From: Micromonospora sp. RHAY321
GTDB lineage: Bacteria > Actinomycetota > Actinomycetes > Mycobacteriales > Micromonosporaceae
NCBI RefSeq assembly: GCF_023896955.1
Contig: NZ_JAMHIW010000023.1
Location: 1 to 64,000 of the forward strand
Length of the DNA: 64,000 nucleotides
Direction of reading: 5' to 3'
The notes below the pieces were generated by a model, which worked only from the letters and a program-made list of their open reading frames with translations, was not told the origin of the DNA and did not search any database. The position numbers and the translations under genes were made by a program. This document shows positions 33,491 to 41,980 of this stretch, piece by piece; the stretch's first letter is position 1, and each line of letters begins with the position of its first letter.

Positions 33491-35937
33491 GCCGACAGGC
33501 AATTCACGACGGCTGGACCCTGCGGGCGACGCCCGGGGCGCAGGTGCCGGCCGGGATCGCCGGGTTGGACGTGCCCGCCACCGTGCCCGGTTGCGTGCAC
33601 ACCGACCTGCTCGACGCCGGGCTGATCGGAGACCCCTACCTCGACGACAACGAGCTGGCACTGGCCTGGATCGGGCGCACCGACTGGAGCTACCGGACGA
33701 GCTTCCGGCGCCCGGCGGGCGATCACGACCGGGTCGACCTGGTCTGCGCCGGCCTGGACACCGTCGCCACGGTCACCGTCAACGGCGTCGAGGTCGGCCG
33801 CACCGAGAACATGCACCGTGGCTACCGGTTCGACGTCCGGTCGCTGCTGCGCGACGGCGACAACGACCTGGTTGTCACCTTCGACTCGGCCTACCGCTAC
33901 GCCGAGGCGCAGCAGCAGCGGCTCGGTGACCGGCCCAACGCCTACCCGGAGCCGTTCCACTTCATCCGCAAGATGGCCTGCAACTTCGGCTGGGACTGGG
34001 GGCCCACGCTGGTCACCGCGGGCATCTGGCAGGAGATCGGCCTGCACGCCTGGTCCACGGCCCGGCTGGCCACCGTCCGCCCGCTGGTCACCCTGGCCGG
34101 CCGGGACGGGCAGGTGGAGCTGCACGTCGAGGTCGAGCGGGTCGCGGACGTCCCGATGACCGTCCGGGCCGCCGTCGCGGGCGCCGACGCCGAGGTGGTC
34201 GTCCCGGCCGGGCAGCGCACGGCCGTGCTGACCCTCACCGCCCGCGAGCCCGCACTGTGGTGGCCCCGGGGGTACGGCGAGCAGGCGCGCCACCTGATGG
34301 AGGTGACGCTGCACGCGCCGGACGGCGAAACCCTGGACAGCTGGTCCCGGCTCATCGGCTTCCGCTCGGTACGCCTGGACACCACCCCCGACGAGCACGG
34401 CACCCCCTTCGCGTTGTCGGTCAACGACGTCCCGGTCTTCGTGCGCGGGGTCAACTGGATCCCCGACGACGTGTTTCCCAACCGGGTCACCCGGGAGCGG
34501 CTGGCCGGGCGGTTCGACCAGGCCGCCGAGGCCAACATCAACCTGCTGCGGGTCTGGGGCGGTGGCCGGTACGAGTCGACCGACTTCTACGACCTCGCCG
34601 ACGAGCGCGGGCTGCTGGTCCAGCAGGACTTCCTGTTCGCCTGCGCCGCGTACCCCGAGGAGGAGCCGTTCGGCAGCGAGGTGGCCGCCGAGGCCACCGA
34701 GCAGGTGACCCGGCTGGCGCCGCACCCGTCGCTGGTGCTCTGGACCGGCAACAACGAGAACATCTGGGGCTGGCACGACTGGGACTGGCAGGAGCCGCTG
34801 GCCGGGCGCACCTGGGGTCGCGGCTACTACCTGGACGTGCTGCCCCGCATCGTCGGCGAGCTGGACCCGACCCGCCCGTACTGGCCGGGCAGCCCCTGGT
34901 CGGGCACCGAGGACATCCACCCGAACGATCCGGCGCACGGCACCACGCACATCTGGGACGTCTGGAACACCGACGACTACACGAAGTACCGGGAGTACGT
35001 GCCCCGCTTCGTCGCCGAGTTCGGCTACCAGGGGCCGCCCGCGTACGCCACGCTGCGGCGGGCGCTGAGCGACGAACCCCTCGCCCACGACTCACCCGGC
35101 ATGGCGCACCACCAGAAGGCGACCGGCGGCGACGCCAAGCTCCAGCGTGGACTGGACGCCCACCTGCCCGCCCCGGCGGACTTCGACGACTGGCACTACC
35201 TGACGCAACTCAACCAGGCCCGGGCCATCCAGCTCGGCGTGGAGCACTTCCGCTCGCACCGGAGCGTGTGCGCGGGCACCATCGTCTGGCAGCTCAACGA
35301 CTGCTGGCCGGTCACCTCCTGGTCCGCCGTCGACGGCGACGGCCGGCGCAAGCCACTGTGGTACGCGCTGCGCCACGCGTACGCCGACCGGCTGCTCACC
35401 GTGCAGCCCCGCGACGGCGGCCTCGCCCTGGTCGCGGTGAACGACGGTGGCACGCCGTGGCGGGCGTCGGCGTCCGTGACGCGGCTGACCCTCGCCGGTG
35501 AACCTCGGGCGAAGACCACGATGGAGCTGGAGGTCCCCGCGTACTCGGCGGTGACGCTGGCGCTGCCGGCGGAGCTGGCGCGGCCGGACGAGGCCCGGCG
35601 GGAGCTGCTGGTCGCCGAGGCGGGGGAGAGCGCCGAGCGGGCACTGTGGTTCTTCGCCGAGGACCGCGACGTCGACTGGCCGGCGGCGGCCTGGGACGCG
35701 ACGGTCGAGCCGGTCGACGGTGGGCAGCGGGTCCGGGTCACCGCCCGCACGGTGCTGCGTGACCTGACCCTCTACCCGGACCGGCTGGACCCGTCCGCCG
35801 AGGTGGACGAGGCACTGGTCACCCTGCTGCCCGGCGAGTCGGTGACCCTCACGGTGCGCGCCGACGCGGCGTTGGACCCGGCCCTGCTGACCGTCCGACC
35901 GGTGCTGCGCTGCGTGAACGACCTGGCGAAGAGTTAG
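33487..35937 (+). CDS. GH2 beta-mannosidase
   Basis: An 816-residue glycoside hydrolase family 2 enzyme predicted to release mannose from beta-mannosides imported by the upstream transporter. The N-terminal sugar-binding fold begins at GWTL, and a WIGRTDWSYRTSF segment follows. The TIM barrel carries acid/base Glu424 (TGNNENIWGW) and nucleophile Glu511 (FVAEFGYQG), both in beta-mannosidase context. A beta-sandwich tail ends the protein. There is no signal peptide, so it acts in the cytoplasm. The TTG at 33487 overlaps the preceding stop (TTGA). Confidence 0.9.
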   Translation: MSRQAIHDGWTLRATPGAQVPAGIAGLDVPATVPGCVHTDLLDAGLIGDPYLDDNELALAWIGRTDWSYRTSFRRPAGDHDRVDLVCAGLDTVATVTVNGVEVGRTENMHRGYRFDVRSLLRDGDNDLVVTFDSAYRYAEAQQQRLGDRPNAYPEPFHFIRKMACNFGWDWGPTLVTAGIWQEIGLHAWSTARLATVRPLVTLAGRDGQVELHVEVERVADVPMTVRAAVAGADAEVVVPAGQRTAVLTLTAREPALWWPRGYGEQARHLMEVTLHAPDGETLDSWSRLIGFRSVRLDTTPDEHGTPFALSVNDVPVFVRGVNWIPDDVFPNRVTRERLAGRFDQAAEANINLLRVWGGGRYESTDFYDLADERGLLVQQDFLFACAAYPEEEPFGSEVAAEATEQVTRLAPHPSLVLWTGNNENIWGWHDWDWQEPLAGRTWGRGYYLDVLPRIVGELDPTRPYWPGSPWSGTEDIHPNDPAHGTTHIWDVWNTDDYTKYREYVPRFVAEFGYQGPPAYATLRRALSDEPLAHDSPGMAHHQKATGGDAKLQRGLDAHLPAPADFDDWHYLTQLNQARAIQLGVEHFRSHRSVCAGTIVWQLNDCWPVTSWSAVDGDGRRKPLWYALRHAYADRLLTVQPRDGGLALVAVNDGGTPWRASASVTRLTLAGEPRAKTTMELEVPAYSAVTLALPAELARPDEARRELLVAEAGESAERALWFFAEDRDVDWPAAAWDATVEPVDGGQRVRVTARTVLRDLTLYPDRLDPSAEVDEALVTLLPGESVTLTVRADAALDPALLTVRPVLRCVNDLAKS

Positions 35938-35990
35938 CCCTCCGGGAACTCGCGGCCGCCGGCCGCCTCTGCCGGAGCACGCAGTCGGAC

Positions 35991-36038
35991 GAGCGTGATA
36001 CCTCAGCGGCATTTTTATACCTCTGAGGTATCACGCTC
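35991..36038. repeat. Perfect 16-base inverted repeat after the mannosidase operon
   Basis: Arms GAGCGTGATACCTCAG (35991-36006) and CTGAGGTATCACGCTC (36023-36038) flank a 16-base AT-rich centre. The centre repeats ATACCTC, so a second smaller palindrome (ATACCTC-T-GAGGTAT) is nested at 36016-36031. There is a T-run in the loop but none after the stem. Either a dispersed palindromic element or an unusual terminator. Confidence 0.65.
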
Positions 36039-36137
36039 GAGCGGTCCGTCGATCACGTGCCACGACCGGGGCTCCGCAGGCCGCCGTTGTCGCATAGCGG
36101 ATAGCAGAGGCCCTGCCGGCCGGGCACGAGCGGTTCA

Positions 36138-36692
36138 ATGACAGGTATGCGGGGGATCAGCGGCACGGCGACGGCGAAGGCACTCATCCTGGCGGCCATC
36201 CCGGCGGGCGCCGGTGGCTTCCTCGTCAGCGGCCGGTGGGCGATCGTCGCGATCGCCGCCAACCTCGTGCTGCTCGCCGCCGGCGGTGGCCTGTGGTGGT
36301 TCGAGGTCCGCTGGGCACGGCGCTGGCCCCGCCTGAACCGGGTCGGCGTACCCGACGACGTCCCGGAGCCCGAGGGCGACGGTGCCTACCGCGGCGCCGT
36401 CGACCACGGGGATCCCGAGTCGGTGGTGTTGGCCTCGCGGCGGGTCCGCAGGCATCAGCTGACGGTGTCGCCGACCAGCCGGGTCCGCCGGGCGGGCCTG
36501 CGGCGGTCGGTCACGGAAGAGTCGGCCGGTGGCGCCGGGGACCTGACGATGGTGGCGAGCACGTTGAGCCAGGTTCAGAGCGTGATCCAGTCGGCGCAGC
36601 GGACCGCCCGGTGGGAGCAGCTGTGGTGGTTGGTCGCGGGGCTCGCGGCGTCCATTCCGATCGGTGTGGCCATCAACCTCGCCACCGGGTAG
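36138..36692 (+). CDS. Hypothetical membrane protein
   Basis: A 184-residue protein I do not recognise. Two hydrophobic segments lie near residues 14-50. A charged cytoplasmic middle follows (about 55-135), then an amphipathic SQVQSVIQSAQRTARWEQLWW stretch leads into a last hydrophobic segment ending at the C terminus. Start choices are ATG 36138 and ATG 36147. It stands alone between two palindromic elements and converges on cutC. Confidence 0.65.
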   Translation: MTGMRGISGTATAKALILAAIPAGAGGFLVSGRWAIVAIAANLVLLAAGGGLWWFEVRWARRWPRLNRVGVPDDVPEPEGDGAYRGAVDHGDPESVVLASRRVRRHQLTVSPTSRVRRAGLRRSVTEESAGGAGDLTMVASTLSQVQSVIQSAQRTARWEQLWWLVAGLAASIPIGVAINLATG

Positions 36693-36737
36693 GTGGATCG
36701 GGCGCGCACCGGACCGGCCCGGCGACGGCGCGAGCGA

Positions 36738-36775
36738 GCGGTGGACCTGAAGGGACATTCCTCCAGGTCCACCGC
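36738..36775. terminator. Bidirectional hairpin between convergent genes
   Basis: A perfect 12-base stem (GCGGTGGACCTG, 36738-36749; its complement at 36764-36775) with a 14-base loop lies between the hypothetical membrane gene and the end of cutC. There is no strong T-run; its position favours termination in both directions. Confidence 0.55.
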
Positions 36776-36795
36776 TGGTCAGAAGCGCGGGATGT

Positions 36796-37539
36796 TCAGG
36801 CCCGGGCGGCGGCGAGCACCTGCCCGACCAGCGCCCCGGACGTGCCGGACCGCTCGTACTCGGGCCGGTGCAGGGTGCCGCCCATCAGCGGTGCCGGGTT
36901 GCGGTGCACCGCCGGGCTGTCCGAGCTGACGAGCGCCGCGAAGTGGTACTCGTCGGCGCCGGTCGCCTCAACGATCCGGGCGATGTTGCGGGGGGTGATG
37001 CCGCCGCCCGGCATGATGATGATCCGCCCGGCGGCCCGGCGGACCAGGTCGGCGATGAGCGGGGCACCCTCCAGCACGCTGACCTCCTGGCCCGAGGTGA
37101 GCACGCGGTGCACACCCAGCTCGACCAGTTGCTCCAGCGCCGCGTACGGGTCGCGCACCATGTCGAACGCGCGGTGGAAGGTGATGCTGGCGTCGCCGGC
37201 GGCGGCGATCAGCCGGCGGGTGGTCGGCACGTCGACGTCACCCTCGGCGGTCAGCGCGCCGATCACGATGCCGTGCGCGCCGGCGGCCACCGCGGCCCGT
37301 ACGTCCCGCTCCATCGCCTCGATCTCCAGCGGCGAGTAGATGAAGTCGCCGGCACGCGGCCGGACGATCACGTGCACCCGGATCCGGGTGACGGTGCGCA
37401 GGGTCGTCTCGATGGTGCCCAGGCTGGGGGTCAACCCTCCGTCGAAGAGCGCGGAGCACAGCTCCACCCGGTCGGCGCCGGCCTCCTCGGCGGCGACGGC
37501 TCCCTCGACGCTGTCGATGCAGATCTCGAATGTGCTCAT
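36796..37539 (-). CDS. cutC: CutC family TIM-barrel protein
   Basis: A 247-residue CutC homologue. The opening FEICIDSVEGAVAAEEAGADRVELCSAL and the segments VHVIVRPRAGDFIYS and ITFHRAFD are family hallmarks. The ATG at 37539 has a GGAAG site and overlaps the asparaginase stop. CutC was named for copper tolerance, but the link is disputed in many bacteria. Being last in an amino-acid importer/asparaginase operon argues for a metabolic role here. Confidence 0.92.
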   Translation of the reverse strand: MSTFEICIDSVEGAVAAEEAGADRVELCSALFDGGLTPSLGTIETTLRTVTRIRVHVIVRPRAGDFIYSPLEIEAMERDVRAAVAAGAHGIVIGALTAEGDVDVPTTRRLIAAAGDASITFHRAFDMVRDPYAALEQLVELGVHRVLTSGQEVSVLEGAPLIADLVRRAAGRIIIMPGGGITPRNIARIVEATGADEYHFAALVSSDSPAVHRNPAPLMGGTLHRPEYERSGTSGALVGQVLAAARA

Positions 37540-38552
37540 GATTCTTCCTTTTCGGTGCGAGACGGTGCCCTGGTCCAATCGATGGCGGCGGTGACGGCGC
37601 CGACCGGTTCGCCGCCACCGAGCACCGGCACCCGGCGCAGCGCGTCGGCCCCACCGACCGGTACGCCCACGGCATCCAGGGCGGCGAGCACGACGGCGGT
37701 GGTGGCTCGGGGCGAGCCGTCGACCACCTTCACGGCCACCGCGTGACCGTCCGGCGTGGCCACGGCGAGGACGCCCTCGGCCCCGCCCTTGGCGAGCACA
37801 CCGGGCAGCGCCCGCATCAGGTCGGTGTTCGGGTGCCCGTGCCAGCCGCCCACGTACTCGGGGTGCTGGCGCATGGCCTGCGCGACCCGCTCCTCGTGGC
37901 TGCCGGCGGGCGCCGTGACCAGCGCCTGGAACGTGCGGGCCAGGCCGGTCAGCGGCAGACCGAACAGCGGTGCGCCGCAGCCGTCGACCGCCACGTGTGC
38001 GATGGGCGTGCCCGCCAGCCGGGCGACCGTGGCGGCGGTCTCCCGCTGGAGGGGGTGATCGGGGTCGAGGTAGTCGTGCGTGCTCCAGGACCGGGCCACG
38101 CAGGCGACGAGCATCGCGGCGTGCTTGCCGGAGCAGTTCATCCGGATCCGCTCGCGCTGCCCGCCGGCCCGGATCAGCCGGTCCCGGGTCGGCTCGTCCT
38201 CCGGCCAGTCCTCCGGGCAGCCGAGTGCGTCCTCGGTCAGGCCCGCGTCGGCGAGCATCGCCCGGACCACCTCGACGTGCCGGTCGTCACCGGTGTGGCT
38301 GCCGGCGGCGAGGGCCAGCGCCGGACCGGTCAGCCGGTCGCCGCCGCCGAGCCCTCCGGCCGCCGCGACGCTGCAGGCCAGCGCCTGCACCGGCTTGAGG
38401 GTGGAGCGGGGAAGCACCGGCTCGTCGGGCACACCGGCGGCGCGGGCGACCGTGCCGTCCGGGGCGAGCACCACGACGCTGCCGTAGTGCCGGCTCTCGA
38501 CGAAGCCGTTGCGGACGACCCGGGCCAGTTCGGCGTAACGGGGAATGGTCAC
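37536..38552 (-). CDS. Asparaginase II-like amidohydrolase
   Basis: A 338-residue member of the Rhizobium etli-type asparaginase family (distinct from E. coli AnsA/AnsB). Conserved stretches include GFVESRHYGSVVVLAPDG, LPRSTLKPVQALA and NCSGKHAAMLVAC. It is predicted to hydrolyse the amide of asparagine or a substituted asparagine in the cytoplasm. Its start overlaps the permease stop and its stop overlaps the cutC start, both as ATGA. Tight coupling to an amino-acid importer implies that the substrate is imported. Confidence 0.85.
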   Translation of the reverse strand: MTIPRYAELARVVRNGFVESRHYGSVVVLAPDGTVARAAGVPDEPVLPRSTLKPVQALACSVAAAGGLGGGDRLTGPALALAAGSHTGDDRHVEVVRAMLADAGLTEDALGCPEDWPEDEPTRDRLIRAGGQRERIRMNCSGKHAAMLVACVARSWSTHDYLDPDHPLQRETAATVARLAGTPIAHVAVDGCGAPLFGLPLTGLARTFQALVTAPAGSHEERVAQAMRQHPEYVGGWHGHPNTDLMRALPGVLAKGGAEGVLAVATPDGHAVAVKVVDGSPRATTAVVLAALDAVGVPVGGADALRRVPVLGGGEPVGAVTAAIDWTRAPSRTEKEES

Positions 38553-39418
38553 CGGATGGTGTTCCCTTCGATGAGCGGCGGCGGCAGATCCCTGGTTCGT
38601 CGTCCGCGCCGCCCGGTGAGCCGGCCGTTGCGGGCCTGGAGTACGCGGGCGAACTTCGACAGCGACGCGTTGACCACCAGGTAGATGAGCGCCACCACCA
38701 GGAATGTCTGGATCAGCAGATGGGTGTACGAGGAGAGCACCTGCCCGCTGTAGAGCAGCTCGGTGTAGCTGACCACGAAGCCGAGCGAGGTGTCCTTGAG
38801 CAGCCCGACCAGTTGGCTGACCAGGGACGGGGCGAGCTGGAGCAGCGCCTGCGGCAGAACCACCAGCGCCATGACCTGTCCCCGGCGCAGCCCGACCGCG
38901 AGGCCGGCCTCGGTCTGCCCCCGGTCCAGGGCCAGGATGCCGGCCCGGAAGATCTCCGCGAACGCCGCCGAGTTGGAGACCACCAGCGGCACCACGAGCT
39001 TCCAGAACAGCGGGAAGTTCAGTCCGTACTGCGGCAGCGCGAACAGCGTCACGTAGATGAGCAGAAGCGCGGGCACGGTGCGGAAGATCTCCACGTACGC
39101 GCCGGCCGCCCAGCGGAGCGGTCGGTGTACCGACAGCCGGCCGAGTGCCAGCAGCAACCCGAGGGCGGAGCTGAGTACGGCGGTCGCTGCGGCGGCGCGG
39201 ACGGTGGCCCAGAGCCCGGTGAGCAGGTACCGCCAGATCGGCCAGGTGGTGAACGGCTGCCAGCGCTCGGCGGCGAGTTCACCGTGGCTGGCGAACTGGT
39301 GCACCGCCGCCACGATGGCGCCGACCAGGACGAGCGCGCCCAGCACGGTGGCGATCCGGATGCGCCGCCGAGCGCGGGGGCCCGGCTCGTCGAAGAGGAT
39401 CTGTCGGGTCTGGTTCAT
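38549..39418 (-). CDS. Polar amino-acid ABC transporter permease
   Basis: A 289-residue HisM/GlnP-type permease, with an extra N-terminal helix near residues 23-45 and then the core of about five helices. The permease loop reads EIFRAGILALDRGQTEAGLAVGL, the motif that docks the ATPase. The start overlaps the upstream permease stop (ATGA) and its end overlaps the asparaginase start. It probably pairs with the adjacent permease as a heterodimer for glutamate-, aspartate- or asparagine-like substrates. Confidence 0.9.
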   Translation of the reverse strand: MNQTRQILFDEPGPRARRRIRIATVLGALVLVGAIVAAVHQFASHGELAAERWQPFTTWPIWRYLLTGLWATVRAAAATAVLSSALGLLLALGRLSVHRPLRWAAGAYVEIFRTVPALLLIYVTLFALPQYGLNFPLFWKLVVPLVVSNSAAFAEIFRAGILALDRGQTEAGLAVGLRRGQVMALVVLPQALLQLAPSLVSQLVGLLKDTSLGFVVSYTELLYSGQVLSSYTHLLIQTFLVVALIYLVVNASLSKFARVLQARNGRLTGRRGRRTRDLPPPLIEGNTIR

Positions 39419-40059
39419 CGGACGATCGCCAGCCTTCGCTCGAGCAGGCCGGTGACCTGACCGATGATCAACGCCAGCAGCATGTAGGCGAGGCCCGCGC
39501 CGGTGAAGACGGCGATCGGCTGGGCCTCGAGGAGGTTCACGTTGTTGGCGGCCTGGGTCAACTCGACCACCCCGACGGCGGCGGCCAGCGAGGTGTTCAT
39601 CAGCAGCGCGATGCAGATGTTGCCGATCGGCTGGATCACCGCCCGCAGTCCCTGCGGCAGGATCACGTGCCGCAGGGACTGGCCGAAGGTGAGCCCGATG
39701 GCGCGTGCCGCCTCGGCCTGGCCCACGCCGACCGTGTTGATCCCGGCCCGGATCGCCTCGGCCAGGTACGCCCCCTCGTAGGCGGCGATGACGATGGCGG
39801 CGGAGGTGAACAGCGGGAACGAGATGCCGATGGTCGGCAGCGCGAAGACGAAGAGCACCAGCAGCGCCAGCAGTGGCAGGTTCTGGAGCACCTCCACGTA
39901 CGCCGTGCCGATGGCGCGCAGCAGCGGTACGGGGGCGATCCGCAGGGTGGCCACGATGATGCCGAGCAGCATCGCCCCGACGGTGGTCACGACGGTCAGT
40001 TCGACCGTCGTGACCAGGCCGTGGCCGAGTTCGCTCAGGTGGGCGGTGAGGGCGTCCAT
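39415..40059 (-). CDS. Polar amino-acid ABC transporter permease
   Basis: A 214-residue compact HisQ/GluC-type permease. The EAA-like loop is AEAIRAGINTVGVGQAEAARAIGL. Five hydrophobic segments cover most of the protein. The ATG at 40059 lies 16 bases after the binding-protein gene and the stop overlaps the next permease. The gene order ATPase, binding protein, permease, permease matches actinobacterial GluABCD-type importers. Confidence 0.9.
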   Translation of the reverse strand: MDALTAHLSELGHGLVTTVELTVVTTVGAMLLGIIVATLRIAPVPLLRAIGTAYVEVLQNLPLLALLVLFVFALPTIGISFPLFTSAAIVIAAYEGAYLAEAIRAGINTVGVGQAEAARAIGLTFGQSLRHVILPQGLRAVIQPIGNICIALLMNTSLAAAVGVVELTQAANNVNLLEAQPIAVFTGAGLAYMLLALIIGQVTGLLERRLAIVR

Positions 40060-40075
40060 CGGCGTGGGAGGCTGC

Positions 40076-41041
40076 TCAGGATCCGTCGGCGGAACCGAGG
40101 GCCGGCGGGGTGGGCGCCCCGCCCTCGACCACCGAGCCGAGGGTGCCCTCCCAGACCTTCGCCCAGGTGCCGTCGGCCTGGATCTTCTTCAGCCAGTTGT
40201 TGATGAACTCCTTGAACTGCGCGTCATCCCGGTTCAGGCCGATGCCGTACGACTCGGTGGTGAAGGGCTCCCCGACCACCTTCATGCCCGGGTTGGCCTT
40301 GGCGTTGGAGGCGAGCAGGGTGAAGTCCTGCACGTACGCCTCGCCGCGGTTCTGCAGCAGCGCCTGCACCGCCTGCGGGTCGGTGCCGAACGCGACCTGC
40401 TTGGAGCCGGGGGCGGCGCTGGGCAGCGCGGTGACGGCGGGGGTGTTCGCCCCGACGATGACCGTCTTGCCGGCGAGGTCCTTGACGCTCTTGATAGTGG
40501 TGTCGTCCTTGCGGACCGCGACCGCCAGACCGGAGGTCAGGTAGGGCCCGGCGAACGCGATCTGGGTGGCCCGCTGCGGGGTGATGGTGTACGTCTGGAA
40601 GACGACGTCCACCGACTTGGCCTGGAGCATCGCCTCCCGGGTCTGGGTGCCGATGGTCGTGGTCTTCACCTCGGGCTTGCCGGTGATGTACTTCGCCAGC
40701 AGCTTGGCCATGTCGGCGTCGAAGCCTTCGATGGTGCCGGTGACCGGGTTCTGCTGGGACAGCAGCGGGGCGTCCAGGGAGCCGCCGACGGTCAGGTAGC
40801 CGCGCTTGCGGATCGCGTCCATGGTGGAGCCGGCGGGGATGTCCGCGTCGGTTGCCACCGGAGCGGCGTCGTACACCGACTGGGCGACGACGCCGTCGCC
40901 TCCCAGGCCGGGGTTGCCGGGCAGGGCCGGTGCGCTGCCGCCGTCGCCGCCGCAACCGGCGGCGGCGAGGGCCACCGCCACCGCGGTGGCGCCCAGCGCG
41001 AGCGAGCGACGCCTGGTGAAGCTCGTCTTGAGGATTGACAT
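40076..41041 (-). CDS. Amino-acid ABC transporter substrate-binding lipoprotein
   Basis: A 321-residue family 3 solute-binding protein. Basic N-terminal residues, a hydrophobic core and lipobox AAAGC (about residue 30) predict anchoring on the outer face. The GSTMDAIRKRGYLTVGGSLD and IEGFDADMAKLLAKY segments are typical of glutamate-type binders. GGAGGG precedes the ATG at 41041. The ligand-contact residues cannot be assigned from the sequence alone. Confidence 0.9.
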   Translation of the reverse strand: MSILKTSFTRRRSLALGATAVAVALAAAGCGGDGGSAPALPGNPGLGGDGVVAQSVYDAAPVATDADIPAGSTMDAIRKRGYLTVGGSLDAPLLSQQNPVTGTIEGFDADMAKLLAKYITGKPEVKTTTIGTQTREAMLQAKSVDVVFQTYTITPQRATQIAFAGPYLTSGLAVAVRKDDTTIKSVKDLAGKTVIVGANTPAVTALPSAAPGSKQVAFGTDPQAVQALLQNRGEAYVQDFTLLASNAKANPGMKVVGEPFTTESYGIGLNRDDAQFKEFINNWLKKIQADGTWAKVWEGTLGSVVEGGAPTPPALGSADGS

Positions 41042-41060
41042 GCCACCCTCCCGTTGGGGG

Positions 41061-41855
41061 CTAGTGCTGGAGGATCTTGGACAGGAAGTCGCGGGCCCGC
41101 TCGGTGCGGGGGGCTGCGAAGAAGTCGTCGGGTGCGCCGGATTCGACGATCCGGCCGTCGTCCATGAAGACGACCCGGTCGGCGGCGCGGCGGGCGAAGC
41201 CCATCTCGTGGGTGACCACGATCATGGTCATGCCCTCGGCGGCGAGGGAGACCATCACGTCGAGTACCTCGTTGACCATTTCCGGGTCGAGTGCCGAGGT
41301 CGGCTCGTCGAAGAGCAGCACCTTCGGTCGCATGGCCAGCGCCCGGGCGATGGCGGCGCGCTGCTGCTGCCCGCCGGAGAGCTGGGCCGGGTAGTGGTCC
41401 GCCTTGTCGGCGATGCCGACCCGCTCCAGCAACGTCATGGCCTGCTGGCGCGCCTCGGCGCGGGAGATCCGGCGGACCCGCGTGGGGCCGAGGGTGATGT
41501 TGTCCAGCACCGTCTTGTGACCGAAGAGGTTGAAGGACTGGAAGACCATGCCGACGTCGGCGCGCAGCCGGGCCAGCGCGCGGCCCTCGGCCGGTAGCGG
41601 CTGACCGTCGATCTCGACGCTGCCCTGGCCGATGGCCTCCAGCCGGTTGAGGCATCGGCACAGGGTCGACTTGCCGGAGCCGGACGGCCCGACCACGACG
41701 ACCACCTCGCCGGCTGCCACCGTGAGGTCGATGTCCTTGAGCACGTGCAGCGGCCCGAACCATTTGTGCAGGCCACGGACCGACACCATCGGTCGGTCCG
41801 GTCCTGTCGACCCGGCTCGGCCGGCGAGGTCGGACGCCGTCGTCGCTGCCACCAC
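41061..41855 (-). CDS. Amino-acid ABC transporter ATP-binding protein
   Basis: A 264-residue ATPase powering the importer encoded downstream. Walker A (GPSGSGKST), Q-loop (VFQSFNLF), signature (LSGGQQQR), Walker B (VLLFDEPTSALDP) and switch His (VVTHEMGF) are all intact. I choose the GTG at 41855 (a second GTG is at 41852) because a GAAGAAAG site precedes it and the frame upstream runs into the divergent promoter region. It is the first gene of a six-gene operon ending with cutC. Confidence 0.92.
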   Translation of the reverse strand: MVAATTASDLAGRAGSTGPDRPMVSVRGLHKWFGPLHVLKDIDLTVAAGEVVVVVGPSGSGKSTLCRCLNRLEAIGQGSVEIDGQPLPAEGRALARLRADVGMVFQSFNLFGHKTVLDNITLGPTRVRRISRAEARQQAMTLLERVGIADKADHYPAQLSGGQQQRAAIARALAMRPKVLLFDEPTSALDPEMVNEVLDVMVSLAAEGMTMIVVTHEMGFARRAADRVVFMDDGRIVESGAPDDFFAAPRTERARDFLSKILQH

Positions 41856-41980
41856 ACGCCTACTTTCTTCGACTACAAAAGTAAGTTTGCTTCGGATCGA
41901 AGCAACAGCGTCATCTAAAGGTAGACAGCAAACGAAGTCAACAGGTTGCCGGAACAAACTCCGGATGCTAAGAACCTGAC
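41856..41980. promoter_or_regulatory. AT-rich divergent promoter region with operator-like repeats
   Basis: This short, relatively AT-rich gap separates the importer operon from the ROK gene. TTGCTTCG and CGAAGCAA form a perfect 8-base inverted repeat around GAT (41887-41905). TACTTT (41861-41866) and AAAGTA (41878-41883) form another. A partial GCAAACGAAG copy lies at 41928-41937. The repeats are likely ROK-protein binding sites controlling both directions. Confidence 0.55.
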
